Origin: Lachnospiraceae bacterium
Lineage (GTDB): Bacteria; Bacillota; Clostridia; Lachnospirales; Lachnospiraceae
Length of the DNA stretch: 64,000 nucleotides
Direction: 5' to 3'
Assembly: GCA_900168235.1 (NCBI GenBank)
Contig: FUZG01000012.1
Coordinates: 1 to 64,000 of the forward strand
Positions 52,036 through 60,942 of this stretch are shown here, one piece after another (the first letter of the stretch is position 1; every line of letters starts with the position of its first letter). A model generated the notes under the pieces. It was not told the DNA's origin. It did no database searches and was given only the letters and a program-made list of their open reading frames with translations. A program made the position numbers and the translations under genes.

Positions 52036-52056
52036 AAGAAAAACGCACGTGTACAA

Positions 52057-52099
52057 AAAGGAGATGCAAAGACGTCCCATACGTCCGGCATCTCCTTTA
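52057..52099. terminator. Bidirectional terminator
   Basis: AAAGGAGATGC (52057-52067) pairs perfectly with GCATCTCCTTT (52088-52098), between the convergent dehydrogenase and LTA-synthase-like genes. Confidence 0.85.
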
Positions 52100-52109
52100 T
52101 GCTGTATTC

Positions 52110-53912
52110 TTATTGATCACACTTTGCATCAAAAAGCTCGTAATACTGGAGCTTCTGATATTCGTTCAGATAGGAAACAGAATCCTTTATAGAATTTGAC
52201 TCACCCTTGCTGTTTATAGTCCTGATCGCAGATACGACCGGATAATCCTTTTCAAAGGTTGTGAGCATGTGCTGATAGCTGTTAAGCGGGACGCCTGCCG
52301 CATCAAAAACATAATTACCGAGGTAATTCAGGGATGTTTCGATACCGGATCTCTCTTCTATATCGTAATTAGCCCAGATGATGAAAGGAACACGGTAAAG
52401 ATTATTTGTGTCAGTCTCATCAAGCTCTTTGTAATTCTTTCCGTTGAGCTCGTAGATCTTTCGGAGAACAGAAGCGGTAGGCTGGTGATCGCCAAACATC
52501 ACTACGATGGTCTTTCTGTCGGAATCTTTAAGCTTCTCCGTGAAATCCTGAAGTGCTTCATCGGAGAGTTTTACGAGGGAAAGATAGTTGCTTAAGCGCT
52601 TAACATATTTATCCTCTATGTCATCAAGTCCGTCTACAAATACCGTACGCTCAAAATTCTCAGGGTCCCCATCATATGCAGAGTGATTCTGCATAGAAAC
52701 GCTGAATGAGAAAACAGGAGCATCGGCATCCTCGCGGTTATCGAGTTCGTAACCTATCTGGTCAAAAAGGCTCGCGTCTGAAATATAATCACGTACAATG
52801 GTGGGATTAAACTGATAAAAATATTCATCAAAGTGAGTCTCATCAAATCCCAGTCTCGGATAAACATATTCACGGTTCCAACCGCTCGCTTCATAATCAT
52901 GCATGCCTATGGTCTGATAACCGAGTGATTTCAGATATCTAGGCATCGCATTTATATCCTTATTTACATAGGTCTGATATGCGATACTGCTTTCCGGAAG
53001 GAATGCCATTGTGTGACCTGTAAGAAACTCAAATTCAGAGTTTGGCGTATTTCCGCCGTTTACAGAGACATTTACGTAGCCTGTCACCGCGTTTTCTCCG
53101 CCGTTCTGCAGGGAGTGGATAAATGGCATGTAATCTACATTAGTAGAAAAATCAGCATCTACGGCGGGATCAGAAAAGGCTTCGTTCATCACCACTACAA
53201 TGTCAGGATAATCTTCGGAACTGGTTTCACTGCTGACATTAACGCTCTCAAGTATTTCTTTCTCAGCCGAAGCACTGTACCCTTCGGGCTTTGCAACGGA
53301 CAGGTACTTTATCTTATTAAGGAAGCCCATCAGATAGCCGTTGTACTGAGTTGTCACATAGAGTCTGAATTTACCCTCGTGAAAGCCTATCTTTTTACAA
53401 AATTCATCAGACTGCAGTCCTACGGTAAAGGCGGTAAGACACGCGATACAAAGCGCAGATACCAGAAGTCTTACCTTGAGTGTCTTGAAAATCTTTTCGA
53501 CATCAGCTTTGCAGAAACATATCACGCCGAACAGTGCAGCGCACATAAGTGATCCGGCTATCATTCGTGGTGCCGGTGTGTAGCTGAAATTATTTGCGAC
53601 GCTCATTGCCGTTCCAAAGGACAGGATATCCCAGGGCTGGATGTATGAATCCCTGAAAATGAATACATATGCATCTGCCATGGCAACAAACCAGAAAAAT
53701 ACCAGTTCAATGATAAGGGAGAGCCTTACCTTGCGGGTTATCGCGATGAGAAGCCATGCGATCAACTCGTAAAAAATAACGTTTGCAGCCTGCATCCGCA
53801 GTTTAACAGTGTCTGTGATATTAAATATGATGAACTGCGTTGCGTAAAAAATAAGTGCAGGTGCAAGGATCAGTATCAGCCAGTCAACAGCCTTTCTTAT
53901 ATTTTTAGTCAT
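52110..53912 (-). CDS. LTA-synthase-family membrane sulfatase
   Basis: A 600-residue protein with about five N-terminal membrane helices and an extracellular sulfatase-type domain: NVSVNGGNTPNSEFEFLTG carries the catalytic Thr, GMHDYEASGWNREYVYPRLG and FSVSMQNHSAYDG are typical, and VVMFGDHQPT holds metal ligands. Family members make glycerolphosphate polymers or transfer phosphoglycerol/phosphoethanolamine to cell-surface glycans. AAGGACG precedes the start. Structured element E5 lies in its leader. Confidence 0.9.
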   Translation of the reverse strand: MTKNIRKAVDWLILILAPALIFYATQFIIFNITDTVKLRMQAANVIFYELIAWLLIAITRKVRLSLIIELVFFWFVAMADAYVFIFRDSYIQPWDILSFGTAMSVANNFSYTPAPRMIAGSLMCAALFGVICFCKADVEKIFKTLKVRLLVSALCIACLTAFTVGLQSDEFCKKIGFHEGKFRLYVTTQYNGYLMGFLNKIKYLSVAKPEGYSASAEKEILESVNVSSETSSEDYPDIVVVMNEAFSDPAVDADFSTNVDYMPFIHSLQNGGENAVTGYVNVSVNGGNTPNSEFEFLTGHTMAFLPESSIAYQTYVNKDINAMPRYLKSLGYQTIGMHDYEASGWNREYVYPRLGFDETHFDEYFYQFNPTIVRDYISDASLFDQIGYELDNREDADAPVFSFSVSMQNHSAYDGDPENFERTVFVDGLDDIEDKYVKRLSNYLSLVKLSDEALQDFTEKLKDSDRKTIVVMFGDHQPTASVLRKIYELNGKNYKELDETDTNNLYRVPFIIWANYDIEERSGIETSLNYLGNYVFDAAGVPLNSYQHMLTTFEKDYPVVSAIRTINSKGESNSIKDSVSYLNEYQKLQYYELFDAKCDQ

Positions 53913-53936
53913 TTTACTTCTCGTCCTTTTCTAAAT

Positions 53937-54076
53937 AAATCGTATCTGTTCAGTATCTTCACAGATACGATTTCGCATACCCATGCAAATTTGCCTTCGG
54001 CAAAGAGCATGCTCACTCTCATATCATGTTCTCACATCCTCAGTAGCAAGTGCTTCGGACTGTGTTGAACAGTTAC
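53937..54076 (-). ncRNA. Structured leader element E5 (variable-stem family)
   Basis: Read on the minus strand: GTAACTGTTCA (54076-54066), P1 CACAGTCC with GGATGTG (bulged G) around a loop with AGCACTTGCT, P2 GCATG/CATGC enclosing TTTGCC/GGCAAA, then a 13-bp terminal hairpin AAATCGTATCTGT/ACAGATACGATTT. TGAACAGATAC at 53952-53942 can instead pair with the first segment (10 of 11), so closing stem and terminal hairpin exclude each other. It ends 24 nt before the LTA-synthase-like start. Confidence 0.6.
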
Positions 54077-54276
54077 AAAACATCAACGCTCTATTATAGA
54101 ACACATTATGGAAGAGTTTCAAACGGACATTTATAACCTGAATCTCTGCTTTTGGGAAAATAAGAAAATCTCAATAAAGAAACAATAAATTTGAAATAAA
54201 CTCGTGAAGTGTTGAAATTATAATAAATTTTGAAATCAAATGTTCAAAAAAATGTGAATTGATCTAAGGGAAAGTC

Positions 54277-55035
54277 GTGTTGGGAAATTCAAAACAAATG
54301 AGGCGAAAGAAAATGATAATAATTACATTGGCAGCGGTGATATTTATCACAATAGCTTTAATCCCGGTGTTACACAACAATAGCGGAATCCGGCTTATTG
54401 AAAAAGAATCATACTTTGATAACTTTGAAGTTGTCGATGGAGAGACGAGGATAACCTGCGTATTATCAATAAAAAATAATACGAATAAATTTGTTTCGTT
54501 AAGTGTTAATGCGATATTTGATCAGGATTATCAAAATGGACTGGTCTCGGACAGATCTGTTGAAGGGGTGTGGAGCGATACAGGCGCGGCAGAAATTTCT
54601 CTGGCGCCAAAAGAGAAAGCTTCATATAAGAAGATAGTCTTTTCATCAAAAAATGCAGGCTGTGACACCAAAACGGATAGAAATCTTCCGGAGATTCAAC
54701 TCAATAAAACAGAGAATTTTGAAGAGGTCATATGGGATTATAGAAATAAGGTGGCACACGAAATTGAGGAAGGCAGCTATGAGGTTAATGACGGTGTAAT
54801 AGAGCTTCCGAACGAGAAAATATACGAAAAAGTATCTGATACAAAGCGTGTGATCCTTGCGATGGATGGAAGCAGGGCAGTTATGTATTTTTATAAAAGT
54901 GCGGGTATATTAGAGGATTCGTGCGGTTATATCTATTATTCGGATAAGATTGATGAGAGCCTTTGTAAGGATACCTATGAATTTATAAATAAAGAGCATC
55001 TTTGGGGAAACTGGTACTCTTGCAGTACACAATAA
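54277..55035 (+). CDS. Membrane-anchored hypothetical protein
   Basis: A 252-residue protein with a short basic N-terminus, one membrane segment (MIIITLAAVIFITIALIPVL) and an external part. Residues about 45-130 look like an immunoglobulin-like beta domain (VDGETRITCVLSIKNNTNKF, FVSLSVNAIFDQ). A GTG at 54277 with AAGGGA upstream is chosen; ATG at 54298 is an alternative. Four Cys in the C-terminal part. No family recognised. Followed by a terminator at 55048. Confidence 0.6.
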   Translation: MLGNSKQMRRKKMIIITLAAVIFITIALIPVLHNNSGIRLIEKESYFDNFEVVDGETRITCVLSIKNNTNKFVSLSVNAIFDQDYQNGLVSDRSVEGVWSDTGAAEISLAPKEKASYKKIVFSSKNAGCDTKTDRNLPEIQLNKTENFEEVIWDYRNKVAHEIEEGSYEVNDGVIELPNEKIYEKVSDTKRVILAMDGSRAVMYFYKSAGILEDSCGYIYYSDKIDESLCKDTYEFINKEHLWGNWYSCSTQ

Positions 55036-55047
55036 TAGGATCAAAAG

Positions 55048-55087
55048 TCCTGAGATCCGCGATGGCAGCGGGTCTTGGGATTTTTTT
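55048..55087 (+). terminator. Rho-independent terminator
   Basis: TCCTGAGATCCGC (55048-55060) pairs with GCGGGTCTTGGGA (55068-55080), G-U rich, followed by seven T. Confidence 0.8.
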
Positions 55088-55150
55088 AAATTTACGTAAG
55101 GCTGGCTGATACATTGATCAAAACAGTTTTTTTCTTATTGATGTATTTTT

Positions 55151-55199
55151 TGCATTTATTATGCATTTTTATAGAAAAATAAATCAACTTTGCTATAAT
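55151..55199 (+). promoter_or_regulatory. Extended -10 promoter and inverted repeat
   Basis: TGCTATAAT with TATAAT at 55194-55199 is an extended -10; no good -35 is seen. TGCAT-N5-ATGCA at 55151-55165 is a small inverted repeat 29 bp upstream of the -10, a possible operator for the DUF3798 ABC operon. Confidence 0.55.
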
Positions 55200-55239
55200 C
55201 AAAAGTATAGCACGTTAATACGTCAAAGGAGGAAAGCGT

Positions 55240-56541
55240 ATGAGAAAGTTTTTAAGCGTCATGACAGCCACTGTTATGCTTGCTGTTGCTCTGTCAGCAT
55301 GCGGCAATTCAGGCGGCGCAACAATCAAGACTGTTGAAGAAGATGCTTCTGCAGCAGCTGCCAGCACAACAGCGGCAGAGGAAGCAAAAGAGTCAACAGC
55401 AGCTGCTGAGACTGAGGCTTCAGCAGAGGGAGATTACCACATCGGTATCGTAACAGGTTCTGTTTCACAGTCTGAGGATGACAGACGAGGAGCAGAGGCA
55501 TTTCAGGCAAAGTATGGTGAGGACAGAGTAATCCTTGCAACATATCCTGATAACTTCACAGAAGAGCTGGAGACAACTATCCAGACTATCGTAAACCTGT
55601 CTGATGATGAGGACATGAAGGCCATCATCGTAAATCAGGCTATCCCGGGAACAACAGAAGCATTCCGTCAGATCAAGGAGAGAAGACCTGACATTATCTG
55701 CATCGCAGGTGAGTCACACGAGGATCTTCCTGAAATCGGAAGCGCTGCTGACCTTGTCTGCAACAATGACTTCGTAGCACGTGGATACCTTATCATCCGT
55801 ACAGCTCACGAGCTTGGATGTGACACATTCGTTCACATTTCATTCCCGCGTCATCTGTCTTATGAGACAATGAGCCGTCGTGTTGCCATCATGAAGGCTG
55901 CCTGCGAAGAGTTCGGTATGAAGTTCGTTATGGAGTCTGCTCCCGATCCGACAACTGACGTTGGTGTACCCGGAGCACAGGCTTACATCGCTGAGCATGT
56001 TCCTGAATGGGTTGAGAAATATGGTCAGAATTCTGCATATTTCTGTACAAATGATGCTCACACAGAGCCGCTTCTCCGCGGACTTCTTGAGAACGGCGGT
56101 TACTTTATCGAAGCTGACCTTCCGTCACCTCTTATGGGATATCCCGGAGCACTTGGTCTTGACCTGACAGAGGAAGCAGGAGACTTTGAGAAGATCCTTG
56201 CAAAGGTTGAGAGCTCTGTAGTAGAAAAGGGCGGCGCAGGCAGATTCGGAACATGGGCATATTCCTATGGATACACTGTTTCCGCAGGTCTTGCACAGCA
56301 CGCTATGAACGTTATCGACGGTAAGAGCGAGCTTACAGATATCGATGATATCTCAAAGGCTTACGAGGAGTTCTCACCGGGTGCTGCATGGAACGGATCA
56401 AACTACACAAATGCTGATACAGGCGTAAAGGCAGACAATACATTCCTTATCTATCAGGATACTTACATCATGGGCGATCCGGGTCACTACATGGGATCAA
56501 CAGATGTTGAAGTACCGGAGAAGTACTTCACAACAAAGTAA
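55240..56541 (+). CDS. DUF3798 binding lipoprotein
   Basis: A 433-residue lipoprotein with signal ending ALSAC near residue 21 and an Ala/Glu-rich linker. The rest matches DUF3798, a binding-protein-like family: GIVTGSVSQSEDDRRGAEAF, VNQAIPGTTEAFRQIKERRP, FPRHLSYETMSRRVAIMKAA, YFCTNDAHTEPLL. It heads an operon with an ATPase, two permeases and a small membrane protein. Cargo is unknown; nucleoside- or sugar-like ligands are plausible from the transporter class. Confidence 0.85.
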   Translation: MRKFLSVMTATVMLAVALSACGNSGGATIKTVEEDASAAAASTTAAEEAKESTAAAETEASAEGDYHIGIVTGSVSQSEDDRRGAEAFQAKYGEDRVILATYPDNFTEELETTIQTIVNLSDDEDMKAIIVNQAIPGTTEAFRQIKERRPDIICIAGESHEDLPEIGSAADLVCNNDFVARGYLIIRTAHELGCDTFVHISFPRHLSYETMSRRVAIMKAACEEFGMKFVMESAPDPTTDVGVPGAQAYIAEHVPEWVEKYGQNSAYFCTNDAHTEPLLRGLLENGGYFIEADLPSPLMGYPGALGLDLTEEAGDFEKILAKVESSVVEKGGAGRFGTWAYSYGYTVSAGLAQHAMNVIDGKSELTDIDDISKAYEEFSPGAAWNGSNYTNADTGVKADNTFLIYQDTYIMGDPGHYMGSTDVEVPEKYFTTK

Positions 56542-56572
56542 ATCGCGAAAGTAATAATATGTATCTTTAACG

Positions 56573-56599
56573 CGTGGGGAGATTTCTGATCTCCCCACG
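56573..56599 (+). promoter_or_regulatory. Intercistronic hairpin
   Basis: CGTGGGGAGAT-TTCTG-ATCTCCCCACG, a perfect 11-bp stem with no T run, between binding-protein and ATPase genes. Such hairpins usually protect the upstream mRNA so that binding protein is made in excess. Confidence 0.7.
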
Positions 56600-56624
56600 T
56601 TGTACAAAGGGAGAGGTATTAGAA

Positions 56625-58211
56625 ATGGGAAGCGTACCGCTTTTAGAAATGCGAAATATAAAGAAGGACTTTTTTGGAAATCAGGTCCTTTCAGACATTA
56701 ACCTTACCCTGAACGAAGGAGAGGTCATCGGACTCGTCGGAGAAAATGGCGCAGGTAAGTCAACTTTGATGAAGATACTGTTCGGTGCAGATGTTATAAG
56801 AGAGACCGGAGGATACGGCGGAGATATCCTTCTTAATGGAGAAAAAGTATCTTTCGCATCACCTTTTGATGCCATTGCAGCGGGTATTGGAATGGTTCAT
56901 CAGGAATTTTCACTTATACCCGGGTTTTCTGCTACAGAAAACATTTTGCTTAATAGAGAATCAAAAAGAAAGAGTGTTTTATCTGAGATCATCAGCGACA
57001 GAATGGATACGCTGAACCGCAAGGAAATGGACACACGTGCCCAGGATGCGATCAAAAAAATGGGCGTTAATATAGATCAGGACATGCGGATAAACAATAT
57101 GCCTGTCGGACATAAGCAGTTTACCGAGATCGCGCGAGAGCTTTCAAAGAAGCAGCTGAAGCTTTTGATCCTTGATGAGCCTACAGCGGTTCTGACAGAG
57201 AAAGAGGCGGAGGCACTTCTGGAGTCTATCCGCGGTATGTCAAAGAGAGGCATAGCTGTTATCTTTATCACTCACAGACTGGGTGAGATCCTGTCCGTAT
57301 GCGACAAAGTCGTGACTATGAGAGACGGCTATATCGTTAATGAGTCTCCTGCAAAGGATACAAATGTTGCAGAGATAACTCACTGGATGGTTGGCAGAAG
57401 CGTAGACGGAGCAGATGTAAATTACGTAACTGAGGATACAGGCAAGGACAAGAGGACTATCCTTTCTATCAGAAAGCTCTGGGTTGATATGCCCGGAGAA
57501 ACAGTCCGAAACGTTAATCTTGATGTCAGGGAAGGTGAGATACTTGGAATCGGTGGTCTTGCAGGACAGGGAAAACTTGGAATCCCTAATGGTGTCATGG
57601 GTCTTTATCAGGCAGGCGGTCAGGTAACTTTTGACGGAGAGGAGATACCTCTTAATGATCCGAGAAAGTGTCTTGATTCAAACTTTGCCTTTGTATCAGA
57701 GGACAGAAGAGGTGTAGGACTTCTGCTGGATGAGTCGCTGGAGTGGAATGTTTCATTCCCGGCCATGCAGGTCCAGAATAAATACTTAAAGAGCTTCTTT
57801 GGCGGACTCATCAAGTGGAGAGATGACGCAGCGATAAAGGAAGTTACAAAGAAGTATATCGATGAGCTGAAGATCAAATGCACGAGCTCAACCCAGAAAG
57901 CAAAGGAACTTTCAGGCGGAAACCAGCAGAAGGTCTGCCTTGCAAAAGCTTTTGCGCTTGAGCCGAAACTTCTCTTTGTCAGTGAGCCTACGAGAGGAAT
58001 CGATGTAGGCGCAAAGGCACTGGTACTTGATGCGCTGAAAAAGTTCAACAAGGAAAAAGGCGTTACTATCGTAATGGTTTCTTCGGAGCTTGAAGAACTC
58101 AGACAGACATGTGACAGGATCGCTGTTGTTTCAGGAGGAAAGGTTGCAGGAATACTTCCCGCAGGCGAATGTCTTGAAAGATTCGGCGAACTGATGCTGC
58201 AGAACTGTTAA
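56625..58211 (+). CDS. ABC transporter ATPase (double, RbsA/YufO-like)
   Basis: A 528-residue double ABC ATPase. First half: VGENGAGKSTLMKILFG, HQEFSLIPGFSATENI, DEPTAVLTEKEAEALLESI. Second half: GGLAGQGKLGIPNGVMG, LSGGNQQKVCLAKAFA, EPTRGIDVGAKALVLDAL. Insertions near residue 100 are typical of the basic-membrane-protein/nucleoside branch. GGGAGAGG lies 8 nt before the ATG at 56625; the longer frame to 56574 crosses the hairpin. Confidence 0.9.
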   Translation: MGSVPLLEMRNIKKDFFGNQVLSDINLTLNEGEVIGLVGENGAGKSTLMKILFGADVIRETGGYGGDILLNGEKVSFASPFDAIAAGIGMVHQEFSLIPGFSATENILLNRESKRKSVLSEIISDRMDTLNRKEMDTRAQDAIKKMGVNIDQDMRINNMPVGHKQFTEIARELSKKQLKLLILDEPTAVLTEKEAEALLESIRGMSKRGIAVIFITHRLGEILSVCDKVVTMRDGYIVNESPAKDTNVAEITHWMVGRSVDGADVNYVTEDTGKDKRTILSIRKLWVDMPGETVRNVNLDVREGEILGIGGLAGQGKLGIPNGVMGLYQAGGQVTFDGEEIPLNDPRKCLDSNFAFVSEDRRGVGLLLDESLEWNVSFPAMQVQNKYLKSFFGGLIKWRDDAAIKEVTKKYIDELKIKCTSSTQKAKELSGGNQQKVCLAKAFALEPKLLFVSEPTRGIDVGAKALVLDALKKFNKEKGVTIVMVSSELEELRQTCDRIAVVSGGKVAGILPAGECLERFGELMLQNC

Positions 58212-58244
58212 GTAAAATTACACTTGTTTAGAGGAGTATTAGTG

Positions 58245-59315
58245 ATGAGTGAACAAACACAGCCGATCACACTTAAGGAAAGGGTTCGTGGCGCAGCAGA
58301 GGAGTTTGGTCTTCCGAGACTGATAATAACCGGTTTCCTTGTGCTTTTGCTCATAGTATCACCCTTTGTCGGAGCTGATCTTCCGACACAGATATCAAAT
58401 ATCATCAACCGCTTTAGCTGGAATGGAATACTGGTTTTAGCGATGGTTCCCATGGTGCACTCCGGATGCGGACTGAATTTCGGTCTCCCGCTCGGTATCA
58501 TTTCGGGACTTCTCGGAGCTACCTTATCCATTGAGCTTGGATTTTCAGGGTCATTTTCATTCTTTATGGCGGCACTTTTAGCTACACCTTTTGCCCTTGT
58601 ATTCGGAACAGTTTACGGATGGCTTTTAAATAAGATAAAGGGCGGAGAAATGATGATCGCAACATACGTTGGATTTTCATCGGTTTCTCTCATGTGCATG
58701 ATGTGGCTTCTCCTTCCCTACCACAGCCCGAACATGGTTTGGGGAATGGCAGGTAAGGGCCTTAGAACAACAATATCTCTTGAAGGATATTACACACAGG
58801 CGCTCGCAAAGATCCTTCAGATCAACATCGGAAATCTTTCGATTCCGACAGGAGCTATCCTTTTCTTTGCGCTCCTGGCATTTGGCATGTGGGCATTCCT
58901 TCATACAAAGACCGGAACAGCTATGACTGCTGTAGGTTCAAACCCTGAGTTTGCCAGATCTGCAGGTATCAATGTAGACAAGATAAGGATCATCTCAGTT
59001 GTGATGTCTACATGGCTCGCAGCTATCGGAATCCTTGTGTATGAGCAGGGATTTGGATTTATCCAGCTTTATATGGCACCTTTCTACATGGCGCTTCCTG
59101 CTGTTTCAGCTATCCTTATCGGAGGAGCGACAGTAAACAAAGCGTCCATCATGAACGTTATCATCGGTACGATCCTTTTCCAGGGTATCGTTACCATGAC
59201 ACCTACTGTAATGAACAATATGATCCACCTCGACATGAGTGAGGTTATTAGAATCATTGTTTCCAACGGAATGATCCTGTATGCACTTACGAGAAAGACG
59301 GAGGGAACAAAATGA
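58245..59315 (+). CDS. ABC transporter permease 1 of the DUF3798 system
   Basis: A 356-residue permease of the BPD_transp_2 class with about nine hydrophobic helices: VHSGCGLNFGLPLGIISGLLG, KGGEMMIATYVGFSSVSLM, VGSNPEFARSAGINVDKIRI. GAGGAG precedes the ATG at 58245. It overlaps permease 2 by 4 bp (ATGA), so the two probably form a heterodimer. Confidence 0.9.
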   Translation: MSEQTQPITLKERVRGAAEEFGLPRLIITGFLVLLLIVSPFVGADLPTQISNIINRFSWNGILVLAMVPMVHSGCGLNFGLPLGIISGLLGATLSIELGFSGSFSFFMAALLATPFALVFGTVYGWLLNKIKGGEMMIATYVGFSSVSLMCMMWLLLPYHSPNMVWGMAGKGLRTTISLEGYYTQALAKILQINIGNLSIPTGAILFFALLAFGMWAFLHTKTGTAMTAVGSNPEFARSAGINVDKIRIISVVMSTWLAAIGILVYEQGFGFIQLYMAPFYMALPAVSAILIGGATVNKASIMNVIIGTILFQGIVTMTPTVMNNMIHLDMSEVIRIIVSNGMILYALTRKTEGTK

Positions 59316-60415
59316 ATAAGTACAACGTAAGCGATATCTTAAGAAGATTTTCCGTTCCCATCATGTTTGTCCTGATCTGCGTGATCTGCGCGCCGATATC
59401 CGGACTGTCACCGAGCTATCTTGCAAATGAGATCGTGACAAGAATGGGAAGAAATGCGTTCCTGATACTGAGTCTCCTTATCCCAATCATGGCGGGAATG
59501 GGACTGAATTTCAGCATGACTCTGGGAGCCATGGCAGGTGAGATAGGTCTGATACTTGTCTGCGACTGGCAGATCATCGGTATCCCGGGAATGATACTCG
59601 CGATGATCATTTCCATCCCGATCTCTGCGCTCCTCGGACTTTTCTGCGGAAAGGTCCTGAACATGGCAAAGGGCAGAGAGATGATCACGAGTTACATTAT
59701 AAGCTTCTTTATAAATGGTATATATCAGCTCGTAGTGCTCTACCTTATGGGACCTGTCATCCCGATAAAGCACAGCACAATAAAGCTTCCCAGAGGCTAT
59801 GGTGTCAGAAATACAGTATCTCTGCTGTCAATGAGACAGAAGCTGGATAACCTTATCCCGCTTTCCATCGCAGGAGTAAAAATTCCTGTGGCTACATTTA
59901 TCATCGTATTTTTACTCTGTCTCGTGATCGTATGGTTCAGAAAGACCAAACTCGGACAGGATATGAGAGCAGTGGGACAGGATATGGAAGTTGCGAAGGA
60001 TGCAGGTATCAATGTAGAGCGCACAAGAATCATTTCCATGGTGCTTTCTACAGTATTTGCCGGAGTCGGTATGATAATCTACCTTCAGAACATGGGAAAT
60101 ATCGCGACTTACAGTTCACACTCACAGATCGGAATGTTCTGTATCGCAGCGCTTCTTGTAGGCGGTGCTTCCGTTGACAAGGCATCGATCGGAAATGTAT
60201 TTCTCGGAATCGTACTGTTCCACACAATGTTCATCGTAGCGCCGAAGGCAGGAACAGTCATCACAGGCGACTCCATGATCGGTGAGTATTTCCGTGTATT
60301 CGTTTCATACGCAGTCATCACAGTTGCACTTGTAATGTATGAGACTAATAAGAGAAAAAATAAGAGTAAGGCCGGAGAACAGCTGGCATTAGATCAGGAG
60401 GCAGCAAATGAATAA
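59312..60415 (+). CDS. ABC transporter permease 2 of the DUF3798 system
   Basis: A 367-residue paralogue of permease 1: MAGMGLNFSMTLGAMAGEIG, KGREMITSYIISFFINGIYQ, VGQDMEVAKDAGINVERTRI, ALLVGGASVDKASIGNV. The stop overlaps the next gene by 8 bp. Both permeases share the same order of motifs, so they arose by duplication. Confidence 0.9.
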   Translation: MNKYNVSDILRRFSVPIMFVLICVICAPISGLSPSYLANEIVTRMGRNAFLILSLLIPIMAGMGLNFSMTLGAMAGEIGLILVCDWQIIGIPGMILAMIISIPISALLGLFCGKVLNMAKGREMITSYIISFFINGIYQLVVLYLMGPVIPIKHSTIKLPRGYGVRNTVSLLSMRQKLDNLIPLSIAGVKIPVATFIIVFLLCLVIVWFRKTKLGQDMRAVGQDMEVAKDAGINVERTRIISMVLSTVFAGVGMIIYLQNMGNIATYSSHSQIGMFCIAALLVGGASVDKASIGNVFLGIVLFHTMFIVAPKAGTVITGDSMIGEYFRVFVSYAVITVALVMYETNKRKNKSKAGEQLALDQEAANE

Positions 60416-60887
60416 GGCGAATAAAAAGACATGGATATATCGCTTTGCGGCACTTGCTGCAGTACTTCTGGTCGCAGCGGCCATGTTTATCATAGGCAGA
60501 GGACATACGGTTTATTTTGACAACAAGATGCCTGAAAATGCATCCGGAAACATAGAGGTTCCTTACAGTATCGAAGTCTTTGTTAATGGAGAGAAAGTAG
60601 CGAAATTAAAGGACGGCGACAGAGGCATGGCAGAGACCATGGGACAGAACTTCAAGATGGAGCTCCTTGTCACAAAGGAAAAGGGCGGAAAAACTTCCAA
60701 GATTGAGGTTGGAATGTCCCTTCCCTACAACATGGACGGCATTATTCTGAATCTTCCGGCAATGCTTGCCGGTATGGACGAGAGTCAGTACCTCACAGAA
60801 TTTATCCCGACACCTTCAAGCGAGGATACGGAGGACGAGGAAGTCGTAACAGACGACACCGAAGGACTTATGGATTTTGGAGAATAA
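60408..60887 (+). CDS. DUF6672-like single-TM protein
   Basis: A 159-residue protein with one N-terminal membrane helix (FAALAAVLLVAAAMFIIG) and an external beta-rich part, VYFDNKMPENASGNIEVPYS and VFVNGEKVAKLKDGDRGMAE, ending in an acidic tail. It occurs at the end of DUF3798 transporter operons, matching what I know as DUF6672. An accessory role in the transporter is inferred from overlap with permease 2. Confidence 0.7.
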   Translation: MNKANKKTWIYRFAALAAVLLVAAAMFIIGRGHTVYFDNKMPENASGNIEVPYSIEVFVNGEKVAKLKDGDRGMAETMGQNFKMELLVTKEKGGKTSKIEVGMSLPYNMDGIILNLPAMLAGMDESQYLTEFIPTPSSEDTEDEEVVTDDTEGLMDFGE

Positions 60888-60905
60888 GATAAAAATGAGT
60901 TGAAG

Positions 60906-60942
60906 AGAGCCATCACGGTTTGTCGTGATGGCTCTTTGTCTT
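60906..60942. terminator. Bidirectional terminator
   Basis: AGAGCCATCACG (60906-60917) pairs with CGTGATGGCTCT (60924-60935), followed by TTGTCTT, between convergent genes. Confidence 0.85.
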
